Below, piece by piece: positions 17,484-25,882 of a DNA stretch of 64,000 nucleotides. The stretch comes from CTSoil-043 sp963821235 (GTDB lineage: Bacteria > Chloroflexota > Limnocylindria > Limnocylindrales > CSP1-4). The stretch spans positions 372,001-436,000 of the forward strand of contig CAWGCS010000001.1 in the NCBI GenBank assembly GCA_963821235.1, given 5' to 3'. The notes beneath the pieces are model-generated. The model ran no database searches, was not told the DNA's origin, and saw only the letters and a list, made by a program, of their open reading frames with translations. Within the stretch, counting starts at the first letter, position 1. Every line of letters begins with the position of its first letter. A program made the translations under genes and the position numbers.

Positions 17484-18419
17484 ATGTCTTCGTATCGCAG
17501 CTCGACGATGGGGCGGCGCGGCGGGCGCATCCTCGTCGCGCTGGCCGTCTTCGAGCTCGGCCTCGCGGCCGGCTTCTGGCTCTTCCTGGGGGACCTTCCC
17601 GCCGCCGGCGACGGGATGCGGCTGACGGCCGGCATCCTCGCCGCGGTCGGGGTGATCCTCCTGGTGGCCGGCCTCCTGTGGATGCGCGGCGCGGCCAAGA
17701 AGGATCGGATCAGCGCCACCGGCGTCGCCGGGACTGGCCAGATCATGGGGCTCCGCCAGACCGGGCTGCTCGTCAACCAGCAGCCGCAGGTGGAGATCGA
17801 GTTCCTCGTCACGATCCCCGGCCGCTCCCCCTACCGGGCCAGCGTCAAGGAGATCGTCCCGCTCATCATGCTGAACCGCCTCCAGGGAACCCTCCCGGTG
17901 CGGGTCGACCCGGCCGAGCCCGGCGCCGTCATCGTCCAGTGGGACCAGCCGAACGTCGGCTTCGGGGCGGCGGCCGCCGACCTGGTGGCCGCGGCAGGGG
18001 CAGGTGCCACGGGCGGAGCGCCCTGGGGCGGCCCGGGGTCGGGCACCGACGAGACGCTCGCCCAGGTGGCCGCGGCGATGGCCTCCTCGGGCGGCACCGG
18101 CGCGGCGCCGGTCTTCGCCGAGCCCACGCAGGGCGGCTTCTCGGTCGAGCAGCTGCGGGCCTACCTCCGCGCCAGCGGGATCGCCGGGACTGCGCGCATC
18201 GACCGCCTCGACGACAGCGGGCAGACGATCGGCGACGAGCGGCTCTTCACGATGACGACGACCGTCGCGATCCCCGGCCGGGCGACGTTCACGACGGGCC
18301 CCTCGGCGGCGATGGTCCCCCTGGCGAAGGTCGGGCGGATCGCCGTCGGGGTCAGTCTCCCCGTGCGGGTCGCCCCGGACAACGAGCACATGGTCATGTT
18401 CGAGTGGGATCGCATCTGA
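17484..18419 (+). CDS. Two-TM protein with duplicated DUF3592-like domain
   Basis: A 311-residue protein with two TM helices at about 18-40 and 48-68 (LVALAVFELGLAAGFWLF, TAGILAAVGVILLVAGLLW). Two similar beta-rich segments follow, about 75-150 and 215-310: ATGVAGTGQI / IAGTARIDRL at the start and PLIMLNRLQGTLPVRVDP / PLAKVGRIAVGVSLPVRV near the end, so the domain is internally duplicated around a Gly/Ala linker. This layout resembles DUF3592-type membrane proteins. GGAGGG seven bases upstream fixes the ATG. Function unknown. Confidence 0.75.
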   Translation: MSSYRSSTMGRRGGRILVALAVFELGLAAGFWLFLGDLPAAGDGMRLTAGILAAVGVILLVAGLLWMRGAAKKDRISATGVAGTGQIMGLRQTGLLVNQQPQVEIEFLVTIPGRSPYRASVKEIVPLIMLNRLQGTLPVRVDPAEPGAVIVQWDQPNVGFGAAAADLVAAAGAGATGGAPWGGPGSGTDETLAQVAAAMASSGGTGAAPVFAEPTQGGFSVEQLRAYLRASGIAGTARIDRLDDSGQTIGDERLFTMTTTVAIPGRATFTTGPSAAMVPLAKVGRIAVGVSLPVRVAPDNEHMVMFEWDRI

Positions 18420-18492
18420 GCCCCGGACACAGCTCCGGCGGGGGCCCGTAGGAAGACGCGGTTCCGGGGCCCGGCCGCCACCGCGACGCGGG

Positions 18493-19038
18493 TCAGCCGA
18501 TGGGCGACGGGCTCCGGGCCGCCAGCTCCAATCCCAGGGTCTCGCCCCAGCGACGGGCGCGCTCCACCTCGCCGGCGACGACGGCGTTGGACGTGGGCCC
18601 CGTGGGACCGCTGACCAGGAAGCTCTCCGGCGGGGCGGCGATCCGGAACCCGAGGCGGCGGAGCTCCTTGTCGCCGCCCTGGGCCGCCGACCCCCAGAGG
18701 AGGCGAGGGCCCCGGATGCGGGTGTCGAAGGCGACCGCGGCCGCGCCGGTCGATCCTCGCCGGATCGACCCGAGCCACTCGCGGACGCCGATCCCCCGCG
18801 AGACCACGCCGCCCGTCGCCTTGTCGGCCGCCGAGTGCCGCGTCTCGGGCTTGCTCATCCCGTGGCCGTGGGTGGGACCCCCCACGACGAGCAGGCCGAC
18901 GTCGGCGGGGATCGTCGTGGGGGCCACGCCAACCTCCACGAGGTCGACGGTGACGGCCGAGGACAGCCCGTCGGCGATCGCCCTGGCGATCGCCTGGGTA
19001 TTGCCGAACATCGATTCGAAGACGACCAGCGCGCGCAT
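18493..19038 (-). CDS. Flavodoxin-family protein
   Basis: A 181-residue flavodoxin fold protein. ALVVFESMFGNTQAIARAI is the FMN phosphate loop, followed by VVGGPTHGHGMS with the flavin-stacking region. It lacks other domains, so it is a small stand-alone electron carrier or FMN-dependent reductase. A GGAGGAG site seven bases before the ATG supports the start. Convergent with the preceding membrane-protein gene and divergent from the following HTH regulator. Confidence 0.88.
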   Translation of the reverse strand: MRALVVFESMFGNTQAIARAIADGLSSAVTVDLVEVGVAPTTIPADVGLLVVGGPTHGHGMSKPETRHSAADKATGGVVSRGIGVREWLGSIRRGSTGAAAVAFDTRIRGPRLLWGSAAQGGDKELRRLGFRIAAPPESFLVSGPTGPTSNAVVAGEVERARRWGETLGLELAARSPSPIG

Positions 19039-19180
19039 CCCGGGTCTCCTCCTGCCGTTGGGGGCAGCTCCTGGCCGCTACCTTCGGCTGCCCGGCGGTC
19101 CCCGGGCCAGTGCCGCCCGGCCCGAAGGCCCGGGTCGCCGGCGCAGGCGTGCCGGCCGCCTGGAGGCGCGCGTCTTTCGT

Positions 19181-19208
19181 TAGCGCTGATGCGCGCTAGA
19201 CTCCCGAG
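19181..19208 (+). promoter_or_regulatory. Leaderless promoter with overlapping palindrome
   Basis: TAGACT at 19197-19202 lies six bases before the ATG at 19209. The inverted repeat TAGCGC (19181-19186) / GCGCTA (19193-19198) overlaps the -10 box and is well placed as an operator, perhaps for autoregulation by the regulator it precedes. No clear -35. Confidence 0.5.
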
Positions 19209-20543
19209 ATGGCGGGCGAGTCGGACACCTTCGATCAACTGGCCGCGGTGGCGGCCCTCGGCGAGCCGATGCGGCGGCGCCTCTACGAGTGCGTGGCGGC
19301 ACGCGGCGCGCCCGTCGGCCGCGACGAGGCGGCCGCGGCCCTCGGCATCGGCCGGGGGCTGGCGGCATTCCATCTCGACCGGCTCGTCCGGGCCGGGCTC
19401 CTCCGCGCGGAGTACCGCCGCCTGGGAGGCCGGACCGGCCCCGGCGCGGGCCGCCCGGCGAAGCTCTACGCGCGAACGCCGCGCACGGTGGAGGTGTCCC
19501 TTCCGGCACGTCGCTACGAGCTGGCGGCCGCCCTGCTCGCGGGAGCCCTCGAGGAGGTCGACACATCGGCGCTGCCAGCGCGCGCCCGGGCCCAGGGCAC
19601 GGCGATCGGTGCCGCCGCCCGCAGCGCCCTCGCCCGGGACGCCTCGCCCGCGGATCGATCGGCGGCGTGGATCGGCGTCCTCCGCGAGGCCGGCTACGAG
19701 CCGCAGGAGGACGGCCGGCGGATCCTGCTCCGCAACTGCCCCTTCGACTCGCTCGTGGCCCCTCACCGCGACCTGACCTGCGGCATGAACCTGGCGATGC
19801 TCGACGGAATCCGGGCCGGCTTCGGCGAGGAGAAGCTGGCGCCGCGGCCGGTCTCGATCCCCGGCTCCTGCTGCGTGGCGTTCGCCCCGCCGGACGGCCG
19901 AGGCGCCGCCCGCCGCGGGCGAGGGCCCCCAGGCGCCCGCGACGCCGGTCGGCAGGCTCCCGGTGGTACCAACGGCCGGTATCGACGCCCGGCCCGTGGC
20001 CCGATCCTGTTCCGAGCCGCACCCGCGGCGATCGGTCGCGCGCTCGTCCGAGCCACGACCGGCGCCCAGAAGGACAGTCCAGCCGGAGGTCGAGGGCCCG
20101 ATCGTGAAGATCATCCGCCGTGGCGCCGATCCGCGCATCGTGGCGATCGTCGCCCTGCTGATCGCGGCCGCCGCGATCGCCCTCGAGCTCGCCTACGTCA
20201 TCGGCCGCTTCGCGATGGAGACGGTCGAGAAGCTCCCGTAGGCCGACGTCCAGGACGCCGGGGTCAGACGGGGCTGGATCCGTCCTCGTCCGCCGCGACG
20301 TCGGCCGCGACGTCCTCGTCGTCGGCCAGCAGGCGGTACACCTGGCGGCGGGCCTCGGCGAGGATCCGCCTCGCCTCACGGGCGGCGCGCGGCGAGCCCA
20401 TCCGCTGGACCTGCATGACGGCACCCATGAGCTGCATCGCCAGCTGCCGGATGTCGGGCTCGCGATCGTCCTCCGCCTCGGTCCAGGGCGAGCGGTCGGT
20501 GGATGCCGCGGCGGCCGCCCGGCCCGCATCGGTCAGGGTGTAG
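19209..20543 (+). CDS. ArsR-like winged-helix regulator with runaway C-terminus
   Basis: The first ~230 residues are a complete regulator: a winged-helix domain (ALGEPMRRRLYECVA, AAAALGIGRGLAAFHLDRLV, GAGRPAKLY) and a ligand-binding half ending in CPFDSLVAPHRDLTCGMN and SIPGSCCVAF, a cysteine pattern seen in regulators that bind Fe-S or metal. From about base 19895 the frame runs on for ~215 Arg/Pro-rich residues with no domain, crossing a small membrane-protein frame and ~280 bases of the opposite-strand PadR gene. The stop was probably lost by a small indel. The functional product most likely ends near 19900; the listed end is where the frame closes. Confidence 0.7.
   Translation: MAGESDTFDQLAAVAALGEPMRRRLYECVAARGAPVGRDEAAAALGIGRGLAAFHLDRLVRAGLLRAEYRRLGGRTGPGAGRPAKLYARTPRTVEVSLPARRYELAAALLAGALEEVDTSALPARARAQGTAIGAAARSALARDASPADRSAAWIGVLREAGYEPQEDGRRILLRNCPFDSLVAPHRDLTCGMNLAMLDGIRAGFGEEKLAPRPVSIPGSCCVAFAPPDGRGAARRGRGPPGARDAGRQAPGGTNGRYRRPARGPILFRAAPAAIGRALVRATTGAQKDSPAGGRGPDREDHPPWRRSAHRGDRRPADRGRRDRPRARLRHRPLRDGDGREAPVGRRPGRRGQTGLDPSSSAATSAATSSSSASRRYTWRRASARIRLASRAARGEPIRWTCMTAPMSCIASCRMSGSRSSSASVQGERSVDAAAAARPASVRV
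20104..20241 (+). CDS. Small single-TM protein (45 aa)
   Basis: A short frame reading VKIIRRGADPRIVAI then an Ala/Leu/Ile-rich helix (VALLIAAAAIALELAYVIG) and a charged tail. A basic N-terminus plus one TM helix is typical of small membrane proteins. GTG 20104 is the likely start; the frame is open back to 19963. It overlaps the out-of-frame extension of the preceding regulator, another sign that the extension is not real. Function unknown. Confidence 0.5.
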   Translation: MKIIRRGADPRIVAIVALLIAAAAIALELAYVIGRFAMETVEKLP

Positions 20544-20887
20544 GTCCGCCGGCCGTCGACCTCCTCGCTCGTGACGAGGCCCTCGTCGGCGAGCTGCTGG
20601 AGCGTCGGGTAGACGGAGCCGGCGCTGGGACGCCAGCGTCCACCGCTCTGCGCCTCGAGCTCCTGGATGACCTCGTAGCCGTGCATCGGCTTCTGGAGGA
20701 GGACGGCGAGGATCAGCGGACGGATCTCGCCGCGCCGGACCGCCGGGCCGGGACGGCCGCGACCGAAGAAGTCGCGGAGCGCGAAGGGCAGGCCGGCGGG
20801 GCCGTGACGTGGATCGCCACGCATGCCGCGCCGGGGGTCGCGGTGATGGTGCCGCTCGAAGGAGCGTCGTGTGCCTGGTTCGAACAT
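20264..20887 (-). CDS. PadR-family transcriptional repressor
   Basis: A 207-residue regulator. A His/Arg-rich N-terminus of about 45 residues (RSFERHHHRDPRRGMRGD, plus LRDFFGRGRPG) precedes the PadR winged helix: EIRPLILAVLLQKPMHGYEVI, SAGSVYPTLQQLADEGLV, GRRTYTLTDAGR. A C-terminal helical dimerisation segment follows. ATG 20887 is chosen because GAGGA lies seven bases upstream; the frame is open to 20959. A promoter with a palindromic operator precedes it, so autorepression is likely. No exporter gene, the usual PadR target, adjoins it. Confidence 0.88.
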   Translation of the reverse strand: MFEPGTRRSFERHHHRDPRRGMRGDPRHGPAGLPFALRDFFGRGRPGPAVRRGEIRPLILAVLLQKPMHGYEVIQELEAQSGGRWRPSAGSVYPTLQQLADEGLVTSEEVDGRRTYTLTDAGRAAAAASTDRSPWTEAEDDREPDIRQLAMQLMGAVMQVQRMGSPRAAREARRILAEARRQVYRLLADDEDVAADVAADEDGSSPV

Positions 20888-20931
20888 CGATGGTTCCTCG
20901 TGGTGATCAGCGCTACGTCGCGCGGCATCAC

Positions 20932-20959
20932 GATATATCGCGATAGTGCTGCACGTCAA
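20932..20959 (-). promoter_or_regulatory. padR promoter with palindromic operator in the spacer
   Basis: On the minus strand TTGACG (20954-20959) and TATATC (20932-20937) are 16 bases apart. The perfect palindrome TATCGCGATA (20936-20945) lies between and over the -10, overlapping a second palindrome CGATATATCG (20931-20940). A dimeric repressor bound here would block RNA polymerase, as expected for PadR autoregulation. Confidence 0.6.
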
Positions 20960-21066
20960 GGGCGCGCCCGGGATGCTTCGGGGCGGCCGCGTGCGCTCAC
21001 GGACACCACGCTCTGATCCTCACGGGACGGGCCAGCGGGCCGTCGGCCGAGCACGGGAAGGGCTGC

Positions 21067-21072
21067 TAGACT
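21067..21072 (+). promoter_or_regulatory. -10 box of the tRNA-Thr gene (TAGACT)
   Basis: TAGACT ends ten bases before the mature tRNA 5' end. It is identical to the -10 box of the gene at 19209. No clear -35. Confidence 0.45.
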
Positions 21073-21081
21073 AGCCACCGC

Positions 21082-21156
21082 GCCGACATAGCTCAGCGGT
21101 AGAGCAGCTGTTTCGTAAACAGCAGGTCCTCGGTTCAAATCCGAGTGTCGGCTCCA
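21082..21156 (+). tRNA. tRNA-Thr (CGT)
   Basis: A complete 75-base cloverleaf with encoded CCA. The acceptor stem pairs GCCGACA (21082-21088) with TGTCGGC (21146-21152); the anticodon stem CTGTT/AACAG-type helix encloses a loop carrying CGT, which reads ACG (Thr). The T arm has GGTTCAAATCC. Foreign-looking DNA starts just downstream, so this may be an integration site, although no duplicated 3' end was seen. Confidence 0.95.
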
Positions 21157-21308
21157 GCGATCACGATGGCGAGGCGGGCTTCCGGGCCTGCCTCGTTCCA
21201 TGTCCGCCAGGCTCGCCAAGGCGGTTGATCCGTAGGCGTCCAGACTTCGCACTGCCGGGAGTGACCACCAGCTTCCGAGCGTGTGATGTCGAACAGGGGG
21301 CACGGTGA

Positions 21309-23105
21309 GTGCCAAAGGCACTGCGATACGACGAACCCACGCCGGAGGAGCAGGCCGCGGCTGAGCAGGCGATGGCTAGGGCGGCCGAGGCTTCCCAGCG
21401 CGGGAGGATGGTGCCCCCGACTCCCGATGGCTATCGCGCCGCGGCTGCTCGGGACCCCGCGGCCGTGATGGAGGCGCTCGTTGCTCGTGCGGGCACGAGG
21501 TGGCGCAGTGTCCGCGAGTCGACGGGCTTTGCTGCGGCCCTGGCTATGCCCAGACTCAATCGGCTCGTCTCGATTGATGCCGCGCTATCTGAACTCGGGT
21601 TCCAGTACGACGCCGAGAAGGATCCGGGCCTCGCGCTCGCTCACGATGGGGTGGATTGGCCGAGCCATGTCCGAAGCGGCGCGGACAGCGTTGCTGCTGC
21701 AGCGAGATTCCTCATGCTGTATCAGCCGATCGGGGCAGCGGCCTTCCTCCGCGGACAGATAGAACGCTGGACCAACAACCGGGCGACTACGATCGGGCTG
21801 GAGAGGCAGGATCGCGAGACCCAAGCTCATTTCCTCGATCGAGTCTGGGCGGGCGCATGGGACTTGCCGATAGCCCCCGGAGGGTTCTATGAGGAACTTT
21901 CGGAGCTGCTTCATGGCAGGGGTCGCTTTGTCCCACTGGCGATATGGGAGTCTCGTGACCTCGCTGGGTGGGAGATCCCCGCAAGCGCTTCTCTGCCGAA
22001 CATCGTCCTACCGATGGCCGGCAGTCTCGTCCTGCAACAGGTCACGGCCTGTGTGATGGACATGGCGAGGGCGGCCGGGCGCGAGGATCTGGTGACCTGG
22101 CTGATGGATTGGCCGGCGCGAACGGAGCCACCCGAGCAGTTCATGATTGACCAGGTCTGGCTCGGACTGCCCCCACTGATGCCGTACGCGATGACCGCGC
22201 CATTCGTATCCAAGCTGGGGGCCGCCGAGAAGGCGTACTTCGATATGTTGCCGGAAGCGCGGACGAAGCCGGCCTGGCCCGGCATGACCGTCCTTGCCTT
22301 CTTGCTTCGTCGGTATCGGGCTGGCCAGGGCGCGATCTACTCTTTGGAGCAGGAACAGAATCGCCTAGGCTCCGAATTCGATCCACGAAACCTGGACATG
22401 CGGGGTGCTCGATATGTCCTCGTGGGCGAGCTCGCGGCGCTGGTCGGTCGCTGGGTCCCGGGGTCCGCAGGCGAGGCGCTCATACTGGCTTCGAGCGCCT
22501 TGAGATCAGCCTTCGCCATCTGGCTTGAGGACGACAGCCGGGCAATGATCCCTGTGAGGACCATGCTCGAGAGTGTCGCTCGCGCCCGAACCTGGCGGCG
22601 GAAACCAGCGAAAGCCGCACAGCTGGAGGCGCGTGCGGCAATCGCGTCGCCCCGGGACTGGCTGGCGGCAGCCGGCTGGAGAAGGCTCGGCGTCTTCAAC
22701 GCCGCACTCGGCGAGTTGAGCCACTCCACCTACCAGTCCCGCTCTCATGGAGCCCTTGAGGTGTTGGCGGCCATCCAAGCTCCCGAGGCAGTCATCGCTG
22801 ATCCGATTCAGACGGGTCGCGGCGAGGCCCTTGATCAAACCGTATTCCTGCTGGCATCGGAAGCGATGGCATGGCTTCGCCAGCTTGATCCAGGACTTGC
22901 ATCCGTCGTCCAGGCTCAAGCCCGCCTGCCCCAAGACTTCGAACCGAGGATTGAGGAGTGGATGCGGCGCACGTGGGCGAACCGCGATCACGATCTCGGC
23001 GGACCAGCATTCAAGAAGCTCGATCTGGCCGAACTGCAGGAATTCGGCTTGACCGTCGACGACGTCATCCTCGGTCGCTCAGCCTTGCATGATGGTGATT
23101 CGTAG
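21309..23105 (+). CDS. Unknown 598-residue helical protein
   Basis: A long intact frame of mixed, non-shadow composition. The GTG at 21309 directly follows an in-frame stop, and AGGGGG about nine bases upstream supports it. No signal peptide or clear TM helix. Predicted mostly helical. A segment near residues 400-480, PVRTMLESVARARTW then DWLAAAGWRRL and ALGELSHST, distantly recalls HEPN/DUF5677-type helical bundles (R...E...H arrangement), but this is weak. It is the first gene after tRNA-Thr and faces away from it. Lower GC than the genes to the left, suggesting acquisition. Function not known. Confidence 0.7.
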   Translation: MPKALRYDEPTPEEQAAAEQAMARAAEASQRGRMVPPTPDGYRAAAARDPAAVMEALVARAGTRWRSVRESTGFAAALAMPRLNRLVSIDAALSELGFQYDAEKDPGLALAHDGVDWPSHVRSGADSVAAAARFLMLYQPIGAAAFLRGQIERWTNNRATTIGLERQDRETQAHFLDRVWAGAWDLPIAPGGFYEELSELLHGRGRFVPLAIWESRDLAGWEIPASASLPNIVLPMAGSLVLQQVTACVMDMARAAGREDLVTWLMDWPARTEPPEQFMIDQVWLGLPPLMPYAMTAPFVSKLGAAEKAYFDMLPEARTKPAWPGMTVLAFLLRRYRAGQGAIYSLEQEQNRLGSEFDPRNLDMRGARYVLVGELAALVGRWVPGSAGEALILASSALRSAFAIWLEDDSRAMIPVRTMLESVARARTWRRKPAKAAQLEARAAIASPRDWLAAAGWRRLGVFNAALGELSHSTYQSRSHGALEVLAAIQAPEAVIADPIQTGRGEALDQTVFLLASEAMAWLRQLDPGLASVVQAQARLPQDFEPRIEEWMRRTWANRDHDLGGPAFKKLDLAELQEFGLTVDDVILGRSALHDGDS

Positions 23106-23256
23106 GCGAGACGACTTCGCACCAGGACCGAGGTGTCTTCGACTTCACCCGACAGCTGCCGCGCTGAGCGCCAGGTCAGTATCGACGCCGTTCCTTGAGA
23201 TTGCGGCCGGCGGGCTCTGACATACCCGAACTAGGTTCGCCACGGCGACGGGAGGC

Positions 23257-23869
23257 ATGATGGACGGGCGGAGTGGCAGTCGAGATGGTGCGCTCCTCAC
23301 ACCGTATCAACGACGCAGGACCCTGAGCATCTACTGGTACAACAAGGCAAACGACCTTCGTGGCGCCGCAGGCCTCGTGTGGGCGGGCATGGAGAACAAC
23401 GAATCATCGGCGACAGCTCAGCGGCTCGGGTTAGGGGGAGGCTTCTCCTTCCAAGTCGCCTGCTGGCCCGTCTATCAGATGCTCTGCGGACTCGCGCTTC
23501 GAGCTCCTGCTCAAGGCTGCGATCGTTGAACAGGGCAAGGAGCCAAAGGCGACGCACCGCCTCCTAACCCTCTGGTCAGAGGCCGGCCTCACCGCCGATG
23601 GAGAACGGCGGGGCATCCTGACCATTCTCTCAGAGTCGATCCGCTGGGCGGGGCGATACCCGGTCCCGAAGGATGAATCGGACTTCAATCGACTGGTTGA
23701 GCTGCACGAGGAGTACCTGATGGACGAGGTCGTCGATTCTGGCCTTCGCGGCGTCCGGATCCGCAGGCCGAATGAGAACCTGACGTGGGCCTCGTTCAAT
23801 CGACTGTGGTCCGCCGCCCAGGCGGGTTCCGTGCTCCGCGACATTGTCGACGACGTCCACCCGAGTTGA
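23257..23869 (+). pseudogene. HEPN-like protein gene broken by a 1-base frameshift
   Basis: Frame 1 from 23257 (or ATG 23260, behind a strong GGAGG) reads TPYQRRRTLSIYWYNKAND and CWPVYQMLCGLAL, then goes wrong and stops near 23529. One base later the next frame continues the same protein: FELLLKAAIVEQGKEPKATH, LTLWSEAGL, WAGRYPVPKDESD, ending with TGA at 23867-23869. Joined, the product is ~203 residues with the HEPN layout (YWYNKA...GLxFELLLKA...H.L..L...RYP). An extra base around 23491-23497 explains it. HEPN proteins are often toxin-type RNases or antitoxin partners. It could be a real mutation or an assembly error. Confidence 0.7.
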
Positions 23870-23965
23870 CCCGAAGATGCAGCTGTTTCGTCGTCCCCGT
23901 CGACCCAGCGACCGGCCGGGTCCGACACAATTCGTTGACCGCGGATCCCCTGATCGACGAGGAAT

Positions 23966-24571
23966 TCACGGCCACCGTCGCCGAGTCTCGAGCATGGGCG
24001 CGCACCAAGGAACCTGAGCTCCAAGCGCTGTTCCTGTGATTGCCCCGATCTGGACTACGCGGCCGAGAAAGGAAGACTGCTCTTCGTCGAGCCACTGCCC
24101 CACGAGCTCGGGCCACGAGCTAGTCAGTGGGGCCTCCTGACGCACAGCCCGAAGGCGTTGGCTGTCGCTGATGAAGCCCTGGTTCGTTCGGACCTCGATC
24201 ACGCTGATGGCGACAAGATCGTCGATGGCGTCATACACGACCGTCTCGGACTCGCCCGCGACGTCCGTGGAGGCGAGGATGGCGTCCGGACGTACGACCC
24301 AGCCCGACTCCGCGGTCAGGGCCGCGACTGCCCGGGCGACGTGCTCTACCCACTCCACGTAGTCCAAGGCTCGCCTCTGGGTGGCGGTCAGGAGCGTCGC
24401 TCGACGGACAACCGAACTGGCCCTCAAGCCGCAGACCGCAGGATAGTCGGAACCTTCTCCGCGCAACCCTTCTGCGCGGATGGGCCGGCGTTGACGGCCG
24501 GCGGCCCGGCTCCCAAGACGCATGCGGTACGCAGGACTGTCCTCGCCGGGCAGTTGAAGATGGCAACCCAT
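23966..24571 (-). CDS. Unknown protein, possible HTH region
   Basis: A 201-residue frame on the minus strand. The central part (TLLTATQRRALDYVEWVEHV, PDAILASTDVAGESETVVYD, LVAISVIEVRTNQGF) has the composition of a real protein and the look of a winged-helix or small regulatory domain. The first ~55 residues are Arg-rich and less convincing, but a GGAG seven bases before ATG 24571 supports this start. The last ~20 residues may also be out of frame, as this stretch of the island is decayed. Not recognised. Confidence 0.45.
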   Translation of the reverse strand: MGCHLQLPGEDSPAYRMRLGSRAAGRQRRPIRAEGLRGEGSDYPAVCGLRASSVVRRATLLTATQRRALDYVEWVEHVARAVAALTAESGWVVRPDAILASTDVAGESETVVYDAIDDLVAISVIEVRTNQGFISDSQRLRAVRQEAPLTSSWPELVGQWLDEEQSSFLGRVVQIGAITGTALGAQVPWCAPMLETRRRWP

Positions 24572-24685
24572 GGTTCAACTCCAATTGACCGTCGGGCTAC
24601 TCTTTGACTACGGCTCCATCGACGCAGGGCCAATGGCCAGAGAGCGCGACATGGGGAAGCTCCGCGTCCCGGGGGAGGGAGAACG

Positions 24686-24973
24686 GTGGCGGATCAGGTC
24701 CGCATCGATTGCATCAACAAGACGAACCGCACTGATCCACACGAGCGGATCAGCCACGTCGGAGGGAGGAACGCCGACGGCAGCCAGTGGAAGCTGCCCG
24801 AAGACGCCGCCATCGAGGGCATCGAACAGGGGCGATGGGACTTCTTCGTTGAGCGCCCGGTAGGGCACCGGGTTCGCGTCATCATCGCCCAGCGGCTGGG
24901 GCGGAAGTACCTGAAGACAACCGCAGACGGTGAGTCGCCGGACAATCTGCTAGCGCTCCCCGAGTGTCCCTAG
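24686..24973 (+). CDS. DUF3892 domain protein
   Basis: A 95-residue protein matching DUF3892 over its length: VRIDCINKTNRTDPHERISH at the start, then a tryptophan/aspartate segment WKLPEDAAIEGIEQG, VIIAQRLGRKYLKT, and the ending NLLALPECP. The family is small, soluble and uncharacterised, often found in accessory regions. GTG 24686 is preceded by GGGAGG with good spacing. Stand-alone in the island, no operon partner. Confidence 0.85.
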   Translation: MADQVRIDCINKTNRTDPHERISHVGGRNADGSQWKLPEDAAIEGIEQGRWDFFVERPVGHRVRVIIAQRLGRKYLKTTADGESPDNLLALPECP

Positions 24974-25177
24974 AGCCAGGGCGCAGGTTCTGGGTCGCCG
25001 ACACGCTCCCGATCGGCGCTCGACGAACGTTTGCGGTCGCGCCGCGCGGTCGAACTCCCCGGTGCGCCAGTTCGAGCACCGCCTGGCATTTCCCGAACAC
25101 GATGGACGGCGTGTGGACTCACTCCTCCATCGACGCACTCGTGTCCGTACCAAGCACGTGCCTCGGGTGACTCTCCG

Positions 25178-25804
25178 CTAGTCCGGGACGTCTTCCCTCC
25201 CCATCGGCGACCGAGCCTGCCGCGGTACGGCCGCGAGCTCCGAGCCGACCGTTCGCCGATACCCGCGCGGGCCGGGCTGCCCGGGTAGCCAGTCTGGGTG
25301 CCTCTCCATCCAGCGGCGTGCCGCCGCGATGGTCCGGTCGTCGCGCGTGAGGGCCACAAGGCACTGCTCGTATTGGAGGCGGACAAGGAGAGCGTGGAGC
25401 GGGCCGGTCGGGCTGGCGCCGTGATCGTGTCGGTAGCGCCGGAGGGTACGGTCGGGCAGTCCTCGGACGGTGTCGCCCAGAAGGTCATACGCCCTCGCGT
25501 CACGTCCCCTCACGAGGTTGTGCAGCATGTGGAAGATGATCCCGACCGCGGACTCATGGTCGGGTGGATTGAGGTTTCGGCCGAGCGTCTGCATGGCGCT
25601 GGCGATATCGATGCAGTCGAGGTCACGTCCCCAAGACGCGAGCGCCCACTCCGCCAGCACCGCCGCGAAGGCCAGATCGTCGGACCAAGGCCGATGCTCC
25701 TCAACGAGGGCGCAGAGTGCGGACCGAGCGGCTCCGGGAATGATCCCCGCACACACTCGATTGTCGCATTCTGGCCGGCCGACGCCACCGCTCTCAGGCA
25801 CCAC
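25178..25804 (-). CDS. Unknown helical protein (208 aa)
   Basis: A minus-strand frame with a protein-like composition: DDLAFAAVLAEWALASWGRD, SAVGIIFHMLHNLVRGRD and LHALLVRLQYEQCLVALT suggest an all-helical soluble protein. The opposite-strand frame over the same bases is a shadow except for its last part. Start uncertain: GTG 25804 is the longest choice and lacks a good ribosome site. No family recognised. Confidence 0.5.
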   Translation of the reverse strand: MVPESGGVGRPECDNRVCAGIIPGAARSALCALVEEHRPWSDDLAFAAVLAEWALASWGRDLDCIDIASAMQTLGRNLNPPDHESAVGIIFHMLHNLVRGRDARAYDLLGDTVRGLPDRTLRRYRHDHGASPTGPLHALLVRLQYEQCLVALTRDDRTIAAARRWMERHPDWLPGQPGPRGYRRTVGSELAAVPRQARSPMGREDVPD

Positions 25805-25882
25805 GCGATTCTGGATTGGCAGGTCCTGGGATTTGGGAGGCGCGGCAGGGATGGACGCTCTGTCCGCACCTCAGTTGACCAG

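Noticed and set aside
18420..18492. GCCCCGGA / TCCGGGGC pairing between convergent genes as terminator
   Set aside because: The 8-bp stem has a 35-base loop, too open to call a terminator.
20956..21321. Minus-strand frame across tRNA-Thr
   Set aside because: Its middle (SDLNRGPAVYETAALPLSY) is the well-known false peptide produced by translating tRNA DNA in antisense.
23785..24039. Plus-strand frame ending TVAESRAWARTKEPELQALFL
   Set aside because: The tail looks protein-like but it has no usable start and overlaps a minus-strand gene; too uncertain to call.
24570..24605. GGTTCAACTCC resembling a tRNA T-arm (possible att copy)
   Set aside because: The flanking bases do not form a T-stem and the rest does not match the 3' end of tRNA-Thr.
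24964..25170. 68-residue plus-strand frame after the DUF3892 gene
   Set aside because: No ribosome site, no domain, and overlapping frames of similar quality on the other strand.
25298..25880. Plus-strand frame opposite the 208-residue unknown gene
   Set aside because: Composition is that of an antisense shadow; only its last ~56 codons look real and are listed separately.
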